11,932 bases of DNA from an uncultured Collinsella sp. (GTDB taxonomy: Bacteria; Actinomycetota; Coriobacteriia; Coriobacteriales; Coriobacteriaceae), in NCBI GenBank assembly GCA_900550205.1, contig URRJ01000054.1, positions 1-11,932 on the forward strand. The letters are read 5' to 3'. How positions within the stretch are numbered: the stretch's first letter is position 1; every line of letters starts with the position of its first letter. The notes under the pieces were generated by a model. It was not told where the DNA came from and did no database searches. It saw only the letters and a list, made by a program, of their open reading frames with translations. Of the stretch, positions 1 through 6,197 are shown one piece after another. Both the position numbers and the translations under genes were made by a program.

Positions 1-15
1 CTCGCGCAGCTATGT

Positions 16-753
16 TTAGAGCTTCCTCAGTACGATGGCGATGGTGTTGAGGTACTCGAGCGCGCCGGCTTCAACGGCAGCGCGGTCGCCTGCTGCGTAC
101 TCGTTGTCGCAGGCGAGCCAGTCTTCCCATGCTTCGTTCGTGCAGAGCATAGGCTGCATCGAGACAATCTCGACGCCGGGGGTCGGCTCGATCATGGCGC
201 GCCACCAGGCTATGTCGTGCATGTAGTCGAGCTGCTCAGGCGTCCAAGATTTGAGCAGGCAATCGGGCAGATTGTCGTGGCAGTCGCGGACCATGCCAGG
301 GATGCTCCGGTAGAGCATTCCACCTTGCTTTACGTAGGGGAGCAAGCGCCCGCCCAGATAATGCGGGTCACGCCCATAGTAGTTGTACGAGTCGATGCTC
401 ACGACCGCATCAAAAAAGTCATGCTCAAATGGCAGCCCCTGAGAGGCATCCGCTTTAACAGGATGAATGGTGTTGCGGGGAATACCGAGTGAATCGAAGA
501 ACGCGCGGTTCTCCTCGGGGTCGCTCCACAGATCGACGGCGTAGGTGTCAAACCCGTATTCGCGGGCAAGCAGGGCGCTGGTGATACCGGTGCCCGACCC
601 AAGGTCGCAGACGCGGGCGCCGCGGGGGATACGTGCGCCGCGAAGCAGCTCTTCGCAGAGCTTGAGGGGATTCGGCCCCATAATTTTAGAGCGTACGAGT
701 GTCGCGTCGAAGCTGGTGGCTTTCGGGAAGGATTGAGATTCCTGGGATTGCAT
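16..753 (-). CDS. Class I SAM-dependent methyltransferase, substrate unknown
   Basis: A 245-residue protein with a Rossmann-type methyltransferase core. Motif I is VCDLGSGTGI at residues 48-57, the acidic residue that should bind the SAM ribose is Asp74 at the end of strand 2 (YAVD), and a motif II-like ADASQGLPF at 101-109 is followed by FDAVVSIDSYNYYG. The C-terminal third is rich in Trp, Tyr and Met and probably forms the substrate lid. The start is ATG, with AGGAAAG a few bases upstream. The style recalls UbiE or cyclopropane-synthase-like small-molecule methyltransferases, but nothing seen identifies the methyl acceptor. It is the last minus-strand gene here, 278 bases after the EamA gene, so it may have its own promoter (a TACAAT box lies at 930-935). 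Methyltransferase identity is sure from the motifs; the biological role is open. Confidence 0.9.
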   Translation of the reverse strand: MQSQESQSFPKATSFDATLVRSKIMGPNPLKLCEELLRGARIPRGARVCDLGSGTGITSALLAREYGFDTYAVDLWSDPEENRAFFDSLGIPRNTIHPVKADASQGLPFEHDFFDAVVSIDSYNYYGRDPHYLGGRLLPYVKQGGMLYRSIPGMVRDCHDNLPDCLLKSWTPEQLDYMHDIAWWRAMIEPTPGVEIVSMQPMLCTNEAWEDWLACDNEYAAGDRAAVEAGALEYLNTIAIVLRKL

Positions 754-812
754 TGTTCTTTCCTATCAGGTGCAAATTGGCAGATGACGGAGGCGGAACG
801 GCGCAACAAACC

Positions 813-831
813 ACGGCCGTTGGACGGCCGT
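813..831. repeat. Short perfect hairpin, 8-bp arms with 3-base loop
   Basis: ACGGCCGT, loop TGG, ACGGCCGT. The octamer is itself a palindrome, so the element is at once a direct and an inverted repeat. It lies in the leader region of the methyltransferase gene. No T-run follows on the plus strand, and only a weak GGTTTGTT follows on the minus strand, so it is not a convincing terminator. It could be an mRNA leader structure or a protein-binding site. Confidence 0.5.
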
Positions 832-914
832 CTTCATGGTTCTATGCGATTGACCGTTCCCTAAAGAACAATGACCAAAAAGACATCCCCTTGGATGATC
901 GAGATTGGGCCAAG

Positions 915-948
915 GCCCGTGACGTCTCTATTGTAGGACGTTACGGGC
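915..948 (-). promoter_or_regulatory. Imperfect palindrome enclosing a TACAAT -10-like box
   Basis: Twelve-base arms (GCCCGTGACGTC and GACGTTACGGGC, one G-T wobble) flank a ten-base loop. Read on the minus strand, the loop contains CTACAATAG, so TACAAT at 930-935 could be the -10 of a promoter for the methyltransferase gene, giving a leader of about 170 bases. No good -35 is visible at 16-18 bases. The same TACAATAG word occurs upstream of prfC and ung. No T-tract follows the stem on either strand, so a terminator is unlikely. The remainder of the 754-1031 spacer holds no gene that I can support. Confidence 0.35.
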
Positions 949-1031
949 TGGCGGGGGATATGCCATTTGTCATGTATTGGCGGACAGTCGATTATGGCCA
1001 CGGGCGTGCCGAGACTCGCGTTCCCTGCGCC

Positions 1032-1907
1032 TTACTTCCATATTGCGAGTGCGGCGGTGCCCAAAACGATGAGGGCAAGGCCAATGCCGCTGCGGCGCGA
1101 GAGTTTTTCGTTGAAGGTCAGGCGCGCGAACAATACCGAAACAAGGATCGAGAGCTTGTCGATCTGTACCACGACGCTTACCTGCCCGGCGGCAATGGCG
1201 TAGTAGTAGAACAGCCATGACGCGCCGGTTGCAATGCCCGATGCTGCGAGAAACGCGAGTTCATGTCGGTCGACGCACGCGACCTGCTCCAGTTTTCCCT
1301 TGGCCGCCACAATCGCCCACGCCATGGCGAGTACCACACAGGTGCGGATCGCCGTTGCCAGATTGGACTCGACGCCCTCGATGCCAACCTTGGCAAGGAT
1401 GGATGTGAGCGCCGCGAAAACGGCGGCGCCGATGGCGTAAACGAGCCAAGTCAGGTCTTGCTTCTGGCCCACGCCGGCTGACTGTCTCTTCTCAATCATC
1501 AGGAATGTGCCGAGGGTGATTGCGGCCGTCCCGATAAGCTTTACGGCAAGATTGCTTGTCTCGCCAAAGAGAACAATGGCGGTAAGCGCGGCGAGTACGG
1601 TGCTCATCTTGTCGACGGGTACGACTTTGTTGACGTTCCCGATGCTGAGCGCCTTGAAATAACAGATCCACGAGGCGCCGGTGGCAAGTCCCGAGAGAAC
1701 GAGGAACAGCCAGGACTTGGGCGCGATGCTGCCAATGGTTCCGACGGATCCGGAAACACCTGCCATTGCCCAGGCAAATATGAGCACCATGCAGGTGCGG
1801 ATGGCAGTCGCGATGTCGGAGTCGGTATGTTTGATGCCACATTTGGCCAAAATAGATGTGATGCCGGCAAAGAATGCCGATGCAAACGCTGCAACAACCC
1901 ACGACAC
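1032..1907 (-). CDS. EamA/DMT-family transporter made of two tandem COG2510-like domains
   Basis: A 291-residue integral membrane protein with about ten predicted helices, probably a small-metabolite exporter or importer of the drug/metabolite transporter superfamily. The two halves (about 1-140 and 153-291) are clear duplicates at a fixed offset of 151 residues with no gaps: SILAK at 18 and 169, ATAIRTC at 33 and 184, SG(L/I)ATGASW at 72 and 223, (V/I)DK at 98 and 249, F(G/N)E at 114 and 265. From family knowledge, this set of motifs is typical of the roughly 140-residue single-domain EamA proteins, so this looks like a head-to-tail fusion of two such units. The start codon is GTG, with TGAGGAGG about ten bases upstream, slightly long spacing. 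It begins 68 bases after the permease gene and may be read through from the gntR operon. Substrate unknown. Confidence 0.9.
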   Translation of the reverse strand: MSWVVAAFASAFFAGITSILAKCGIKHTDSDIATAIRTCMVLIFAWAMAGVSGSVGTIGSIAPKSWLFLVLSGLATGASWICYFKALSIGNVNKVVPVDKMSTVLAALTAIVLFGETSNLAVKLIGTAAITLGTFLMIEKRQSAGVGQKQDLTWLVYAIGAAVFAALTSILAKVGIEGVESNLATAIRTCVVLAMAWAIVAAKGKLEQVACVDRHELAFLAASGIATGASWLFYYYAIAAGQVSVVVQIDKLSILVSVLFARLTFNEKLSRRSGIGLALIVLGTAALAIWK

Positions 1908-1975
1908 GGGTGCGGTGCCTCCTCAAGAACGACTACGCCAGGTCTACGGTGCTCGTCCGATGATACCGCTTGCGG

Positions 1976-2674
1976 CTACAAGTCGCGTGCTCGATAGATC
2001 TTGGTGCTGACGGTGCAGCTGATTGCAAATAGCACGAACGCCAGGACGGCAATGCCGGCGCACAGACATCCGATGACGGCGGGGTCGGGATTTGCTCCGG
2101 CAAATGACATAAGCCAGATGCTAATGGGGTTGGAGGAGCTCAGTATTGCCATAGTGCCGCAGCCAAGTAGGGCAAACAGGCCGACGGATAGGCGCAGTGC
2201 CTCCATGTGTCCAAATCGGAAAAATATCGGCTGTGCCAAAAACACCATCATGAGGGAGATGAGCATCGACGTCGCCGAGGCGGTTGCGATTTCAAAGATC
2301 GTCTGGCCTGTCGAAGGGATGCCCATGTGGTCGAAGAACGGAAGGGCGAGGATGTTCAGGAGCGTAGCCGCGCATGCCATGACGGCCGAGGAGGCAATAA
2401 TGCACAGGTAGCGTGCGCAGACGATGTCTTTGCGCGAGAACGGCAACGTTGCTCGATAGCGCTCCCAACCGTTTTGGTTATCGTAGCCAGCCAGCGAGTT
2501 CATGATTATGATGGGCGACATGGCGCTGACTGCACAGGTGCCGGCGCTCATGCCGGAGTCACCATCCGTCGCGTTGGCAAGGGTCAGCACGACGAATATG
2601 AACAGGCCGACGCCGGCGATGCTCGGGAGAAACGAGCGCATGATGGCGGTCTCGGACATAAAGGCGCGTTTCAT
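1976..2674 (-). CDS. ABC-2 type transporter permease (ABC2_membrane_5-like)
   Basis: A 232-residue membrane protein with about six hydrophobic segments, two of them starting near residues 13 and 45. The stretch NGWERYRATLPFSRKDIV after the second helix is the hallmark of the small ABC-2 permeases found beside YtrA-type GntR regulators and BcrA/YtrB-like ATPases. The start ATG overlaps the stop of the ATPase gene (ATGA), which indicates translational coupling and a shared complex in the cytoplasmic membrane. The substrate is not evident; related cassettes export peptides or respond to cell-envelope-active compounds (family knowledge). Because the ATPase frame is broken upstream, coupled translation of this gene may be reduced in this strain unless the shift is a sequencing error. 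Confidence 0.88.
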   Translation of the reverse strand: MKRAFMSETAIMRSFLPSIAGVGLFIFVVLTLANATDGDSGMSAGTCAVSAMSPIIIMNSLAGYDNQNGWERYRATLPFSRKDIVCARYLCIIASSAVMACAATLLNILALPFFDHMGIPSTGQTIFEIATASATSMLISLMMVFLAQPIFFRFGHMEALRLSVGLFALLGCGTMAILSSSNPISIWLMSFAGANPDPAVIGCLCAGIAVLAFVLFAISCTVSTKIYRARDL

Positions 2675-3553
2675 TTGGATGCCCCTTTCAGCGTGAGGCG
2701 CAGATAGTCATCGATGGAAATCCGATCACAGGGAATCGCGGGAAAGGCCTCGAGCGTTTCGCGGCGATTGGGGACGAGTACGTCAACGCTGTAGGCGTGA
2801 CGGGTGGCGCGGGCGCCTTCGACGTAAGCCATAAGCTCGGCAGCTTGCGCCTGGGAACAGTGAGCAATGCCGGCGCGATCGGTAATGTCCTCGCGCGGCA
2901 GGTCGAACACAATCGAGCCACTATCGATGCAGGCGACACGGTCGGCGGCGCGTTCAAGATCGGATGTAATGTGGCTCGAGAACAATACGCCGTGCTGTCC
3001 GTCGGCAACAAAGGCGAGCAGCTCGTCGAGCAGCTCCTCACGTGCCATGGGATCGAGACCTGCCGTGGCTTCATCCAGGATGAGCAGCTCGGCCTTGTGG
3101 CTGAGCGTACACGCGAGCTGCAGCTTCATACCCATGCCGCGGGAGAGGTCTTTGACCTTTGCCTTGGGGTCCAGGCCAAACCGGTTGATGTGGCCAGCAA
3201 ACGTTTCATGACTCCACGTGGGGTATGCCGGGCTTACGAGTGCCTCGACCTCGGCCACTTTGAGCGTGGAAGGGAAGGGGGCACGTGTCCAGTACGAGAC
3301 CGATGCGGGAGCGCATGCGGCGTTGTTGTTCATCGGACGCATTGGCATTGCAGCGCTGCCCAAACAGGTACACCTCGCCGGCATCGAGCTTTATGAGTCC
3401 GAGTGCGGCGCGGATGGTCGTTGTTTTACCGGCGCCGTTTGCGCCCACAAAGCCGACAATCTGACCGGGTTCTACGGTGAGTGTGACATCGCGCAGCGAA
3501 AAGCGATCACTTACGCGGCGTGAGACACCTTTGAGTTCTAGCAAGTTTTGCAT
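2671..3553 (-). pseudogene. ABC transporter ATP-binding protein, interrupted by one frameshift
   Basis: Two overlapping frames together give a complete ABC ATPase of about 293 residues. The first frame (from 3553) starts MQNLLELKGV and carries Walker A GANGAGKTT at 38-46, then reads RIGLVLDTCPLP and loses homology. The second frame resumes with STLKVAEVE and carries the signature LSRGM (about 136-140 of the joined protein), Walker B LLILDEAT (about 156) and the H-loop SSHIT (about 194). The total span, 883 bases, is one base more than a whole number of codons. The break lies near a run of five G at 3277-3281 (five C in the coding strand), so one extra base there would explain it. RBS AAGAAAGG precedes the ATG; the gene starts 23 bases after gntR and overlaps the permease by ATGA. 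It may be a real mutation or a homopolymer error; a programmed +1 shift is less likely. Confidence 0.85.
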
Positions 3554-3576
3554 GGTATAGCCTTTCTTGCAGATGG

Positions 3577-3957
3577 CTACTGCATGGTTTCGGGGGCTAC
3601 CAGGTCGAGCATCTCGTGCAACTTATCGCGCGTGACGCCCAGGGCTTCTGCCTGTGTCGCTGCCTGTGCAAGCAGCTCTTCGACATGGCAGAGCTGGTTT
3701 TCGCGCAAGAGCTCTTGGTTGCCCTTGGCGACAAAGCAGCCTTTGCCTTGCACGGTGCAGATAAAGCCGAGCTGCTCTAGGTCGGCGTAGGCGCGCTTGG
3801 TGGTGATGACGCTCACGCCGAGGTCGCTTGCGAGTGCGCGGATGCTGGGGAGTTTGGCTCTCGCGGCGAGCACGCCCGAAAGGATTTGAGCCTTGACCTG
3901 CGAGGATATCTGCTCGTAGATAGGCTTGTCGCTCGAATTGGATAGGATAATGTCCAC
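3577..3957 (-). CDS. GntR-family repressor, YtrA subfamily
   Basis: A 126-residue regulator. The N-terminal winged helix-turn-helix spans about 11-77, with KPIYEQI, KLPSIRALASDLGVS (recognition region), TTKRAYADLEQLG and the wing VQGKGCFV. The short helical tail of about 45 residues, with no ligand-binding domain of FadR or HutC size, is typical of the YtrA subfamily, which controls adjacent ABC transporters. The start is GTG, chosen because AAGGAG stands eight bases before it. It is the first gene of the cassette with the ATPase and permease, so it most likely represses its own operon through the inverted repeat just upstream. The inducer is unknown. Confidence 0.92.
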   Translation of the reverse strand: MDIILSNSSDKPIYEQISSQVKAQILSGVLAARAKLPSIRALASDLGVSVITTKRAYADLEQLGFICTVQGKGCFVAKGNQELLRENQLCHVEELLAQAATQAEALGVTRDKLHEMLDLVAPETMQ

Positions 3958-3979
3958 AGCGGCTCCTTAGCTGATGGGC

Positions 3980-4028
3980 TACACGTGTATATAACCGGTA
4001 AGCACAGTATATATACACTATGCACAGT
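3980..4028 (-). promoter_or_regulatory. AT-rich operator/promoter region of the gntR-ABC operon
   Basis: A perfect nine-base inverted repeat, GTGTATATA (3985-3993) and TATATACAC (4010-4018), is separated by 16 bases. The left arm overlaps a ten-base palindrome TACACGTGTA (3980-3989). GCACAGT occurs twice as a direct repeat (4002-4008 and 4022-4028). On the minus strand TATACT (4006-4011) and TATATA (3988-3993) are possible -10 boxes inside the repeat, so a bound repressor would block the polymerase. GntR proteins favour symmetric GT/AC half-sites, which fits. No strong -35 is seen. Confidence 0.6.
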
Positions 4029-4062
4029 TACGCAAGAGGAAAATCGGAATGATTGGCCACCG

Positions 4063-4287
4063 TTTGTCTAAATCTGTAACAACAAGCCCCGAATATCCCA
4101 GCTAGTTGTTACAGATTAAGATGCTGTTTGTCCGCCGGTCCTTTTGTCTCGATTTGTAACATCTGGAGCGGTTTTGGGCGGCTAGATGTTACAGTTCGAG
4201 ATTTTGCCGGCAGGCCCATCCGTTTGTCTCGATCTGTAACAGGTAGAGGTTCAAAAACCGCTCCAGATGTTACAGATCGAGACAAAC
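4063..4287. repeat. Array of three hairpin repeats with 80-base period
   Basis: Three copies of a 19-base left arm start at 4063, 4143 and 4223, exactly 80 bases apart: TTTGTCTAAATCTGTAACA, TTTGTCTCGATTTGTAACA and TTTGTCTCGATCTGTAACA. Each is followed by a variable loop and then its reverse complement. Unit 1 pairs 4067-4083 with 4105-4121 (16 of 17), unit 2 pairs 4147-4164 with 4184-4201 (16 of 18), unit 3 pairs 4222-4241 with 4268-4287 (20 of 20). Loops of 19-26 bases differ in sequence, though units 1 and 2 share GCTAG before the right arm. There is no coding sequence here and no T-run as in terminators. It fills the spacer between divergent gntR and prfC. It resembles a REP-like or MITE-like intergenic family; that identity is inference. 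The stretch 4288-4368 shows nothing further that I can name. Confidence 0.9.
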
Positions 4288-4368
4288 TGCTGCGGAGCGC
4301 CGCCGCCGACCGGCAGTCAAAGCCTCGACTGATGAATTTGTCCTGATAGGTGCCCTGTCGCAGCATTT

Positions 4369-4387
4369 CGCGGCTACAATAGTCGCG
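4369..4387 (+). promoter_or_regulatory. Candidate prfC promoter -10 within a small palindrome
   Basis: TACAAT at 4375-4380 would start transcription about 40 bases before the prfC ATG. It sits in an imperfect palindrome, CGCGGCTA-CAA-TAGTCGCG, with one wobble. No convincing -35 is seen at 16-18 bases, so this rests on the -10 and its position. Confidence 0.4.
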
Positions 4388-4427
4388 TTACAACGACGTA
4401 ATGCACTCAATGCAAGAAAGGATCCGC

Positions 4428-6041
4428 ATGGCAAGCCTGTCGGATGAAATCTCGTCGCGCCGCACATTCGCGATCATCAGCCACCCGGACGCCGGTAAGA
4501 CCACACTTACCGAGAAGCTGCTGCTCTATACCGGCAGCATCCAGACTGCCGGCTCGGTCAAGGGCAAGAGCTCGGCCAAGCATGCCGTCTCGGACTGGAT
4601 GGACATCGAGAAGGAGCGCGGTATTTCCGTTACTTCCTCGGTGCTGCAGTTCACCTACAACGGCGCCTGCGTCAACATCCTCGATACCCCCGGCCACCAG
4701 GACTTCTCGGAGGATACCTACCGTACCCTTATGGCCGCCGACGCTGCTGTTATGGTCATCGACGGCGCCAAGGGCGTCGAGGCCCAGACCAAAAAGCTCT
4801 TTAAGGTCTGTACGCTGCGCCACATTCCCATCTTCACCTTTGTGAACAAGCTCGACCACGAGGCTCGCGATCCGTTTGAGCTCATGGAAGAGATCGAGAA
4901 CGTCCTGGGCATCAATACGTATCCCATGAACTGGCCGATCGGCAGCGGCCGCAACTTCCGCGGCGTGTTCGATCGTCAGACCCGTCGCGTCATTGCCTTC
5001 GAGGGCGACGGCCACGCCAACGCCACCAAGAAGGTCGCCGAGGTCGAGGCCGAGCTGGGCGACCCTGCCATGGATGAGCTCATCGGCGAGGAGAACCATA
5101 AGAACCTGATGGACGACATCGAGCTGCTCGATGGCGCTGGCGACGAGCTCGACTTGGATGCTGTGGCCTGCGGCAAGCTGAGCCCGGCGTTCTTTGGCTC
5201 GGCGCTCACCAACTTTGGCGTGGAGCCCTTCCTCAAGGAGTTCCTGCGTCTGGCCCCGACGCCGCGCGCCTATACCGATACGCTCACCAGCGAGCCGGTC
5301 GATCCCTGCCGCGACGACTTTAGCGGCTTTGTGTTTAAGATCCAGGCCAACATGGACAAGAACCACCGCGACCGCATCGCCTTTGTGCGCATTTGCTCGG
5401 GCAAGTTCGAGCGCGGCATGGACGCCTTCCACGTGCAGGGCAACCGCAAGCTTAAGCTTGCTACTGGCACCTCGATGATGGCCGATGACCGTGCGATTGT
5501 TGACGAGGCGTACGCGGGCGATATCGTGGGCCTGTTCGATCCGGGTATCTTTAGCATCGGCGACACTGTGTGCTCTGGCAAGCGCCACGTGCAGTATCCG
5601 CAGATCCCGACGTTTGCCCCCGAGATGTTCGCTCGCATTACGCAGGTCGACACGCTCAAGCGCAAGCAGTTCGTCAAGGGCATGGAGGAGCTTGCCCAAG
5701 AGGGTGCTATCCAGATCTTCCGCGAACTGGGTGCCGGCATGGAAAGCGTCATCGTGGGCGTGGTCGGCGTGCTGCAGTTTGAGGTGCTCGAGCGCCGCCT
5801 CAAGGCCGAATACCGTGTTGAGGTTCGTCGCCAGCCGTTGCCCTATACCGATATCCGCTGGATCCAGAACGACCCCGACACTATTGATATCCCGGGCCTT
5901 TCGCTCACGCGCGACACCCTGCGTGTCGAGGACATGCGCGGCGGTAAGCTGCTGCTGTTCACGAGCCCGTGGAACGTGGATTGGGCAACCGACCACAACC
6001 CCGACCTTATCCTGTCGGAGTTTGGCAACGTAGCGTTTTAA
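4428..6041 (+). CDS. prfC: Peptide chain release factor 3 (RF3), GTPase
   Basis: A 537-residue translational GTPase that removes RF1 or RF2 from the ribosome after peptide release. The GTPase motifs are intact: G1 SHPDAGKT (18-25), switch I/G2 ERGISVTSS (63-71), G3 DTPGH (86-90) and G4 NKLD (140-143). The remainder aligns by eye to RF3 domains II and III, with KIQANMDKNHRDRIAFVRICSG and the C-terminal block VGVLQFEVLERRLKAEY. E. coli RF3 is 529 residues, so it is full length. In-frame ATGs at 4401 and 4410 were not chosen because the only good RBS, AAGAAAGGA, precedes the ATG at 4428, and the family starts with a sequence like SLSDEISSRRTFAIISHPDAG. It is monocistronic by appearance, bounded by a hairpin terminator. 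Identification is certain. Confidence 0.98.
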   Translation: MASLSDEISSRRTFAIISHPDAGKTTLTEKLLLYTGSIQTAGSVKGKSSAKHAVSDWMDIEKERGISVTSSVLQFTYNGACVNILDTPGHQDFSEDTYRTLMAADAAVMVIDGAKGVEAQTKKLFKVCTLRHIPIFTFVNKLDHEARDPFELMEEIENVLGINTYPMNWPIGSGRNFRGVFDRQTRRVIAFEGDGHANATKKVAEVEAELGDPAMDELIGEENHKNLMDDIELLDGAGDELDLDAVACGKLSPAFFGSALTNFGVEPFLKEFLRLAPTPRAYTDTLTSEPVDPCRDDFSGFVFKIQANMDKNHRDRIAFVRICSGKFERGMDAFHVQGNRKLKLATGTSMMADDRAIVDEAYAGDIVGLFDPGIFSIGDTVCSGKRHVQYPQIPTFAPEMFARITQVDTLKRKQFVKGMEELAQEGAIQIFRELGAGMESVIVGVVGVLQFEVLERRLKAEYRVEVRRQPLPYTDIRWIQNDPDTIDIPGLSLTRDTLRVEDMRGGKLLLFTSPWNVDWATDHNPDLILSEFGNVAF

Positions 6042-6044
6042 CGC

Positions 6045-6080
6045 ATCGGCGCGGTGGCCCTGCGGGGCTGCCGCGCCGAT
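6045..6080 (+). terminator. GC-rich hairpin after prfC
   Basis: A perfect ten-base stem (ATCGGCGCGG with CCGCGCCGAT) encloses a second pairing GCCC/GGGC. It starts four bases after the prfC stop. The tail TGCTTGCC is only weakly T-rich, so termination may be partial or helped by Rho. A promoter begins directly after it. Confidence 0.55.
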
Positions 6081-6083
6081 TGC

Positions 6084-6112
6084 TTGCCTGATGCCGCGCG
6101 AGCGGCTATCAT
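6084..6112 (+). promoter_or_regulatory. Sigma-70-type promoter for the VUT transporter operon
   Basis: TTGCCT (6084-6089), a 17-base spacer, and TATCAT (6107-6112). The boxes match the consensus at four of six and five of six positions. The expected start is near 6119, leaving a leader of about 79 bases that contains the riboswitch candidate. Confidence 0.6.
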
Positions 6113-6141
6113 ACCCACCGTCGTCTCAAGACCGGGGCGTC

Positions 6142-6191
6142 CGAGCAGTTCGGGTCCGATATCCTGCTCGTTAAACCTAAAACCAAAGGAG
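6142..6191 (+). promoter_or_regulatory. Candidate class I preQ1 riboswitch in the transporter leader
   Basis: A seven-base stem P1 (CGAGCAG 6142-6148 with CTGCTCG 6164-6170) closes a 15-base loop that begins UUCGGG and ends with C directly before the 3' strand. A single-stranded A-rich tail (6171-6182) ends in ACC and is joined to the SD AAAGGAG (6185-6191). GG(G) in the loop (6152-6154) can pair with CC at 6183-6184, which makes an H-type pseudoknot next to the SD. The U after P1, the C before P1', the GUUAA...AAAAC tail and the close SD match the known preQ1-I aptamer plan. The downstream gene belongs to a family that imports queuosine precursors. Expected action: ligand binding hides the SD. 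The loop and tail are longer than in the classic examples, and no covariance test was possible. Confidence 0.5.
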
Positions 6192-6197
6192 TACATA

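Noticed and set aside
699..1220. Plus-strand open frame of 173 codons spanning the methyltransferase-EamA spacer
   Set aside because: It overlaps both flanking genes in antisense, has no RBS and no recognisable motif, and its middle part is explained by hairpins and a likely promoter.
1908..1975. Possible terminator between the ABC permease and the EamA gene
   Set aside because: The only pairing, CCGC/GCGG, has a loop too small to be stable and no T-run follows on the minus strand.
4063..4287. CRISPR array
   Set aside because: The conserved parts are paired inverted arms with only three units, the inter-arm segments are loops of unequal kind, and no cas gene is present.
4128..4346. Small open frames inside the repeat array
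   Set aside because: They consist of translated palindromic repeats, with no RBS and no coding signature.
4401..4427. Upstream ATGs of prfC at 4401 and 4410
   Set aside because: They lack an RBS, and AAGAAAGGA lies between them and the ATG at 4428, where family similarity begins.
4407..5996. Minus-strand open frame of 529 codons opposite prfC
   Set aside because: It is a mirror frame of prfC caused by codon bias; the sequence has no domain pattern and no start signals.
6054..6197. In-frame upstream extension of the VUT transporter from ATG at 6054
   Set aside because: It would run through the prfC terminator hairpin, the promoter and the leader. The strong AAAGGAG before 6198 and the family's usual length decide for the shorter protein.
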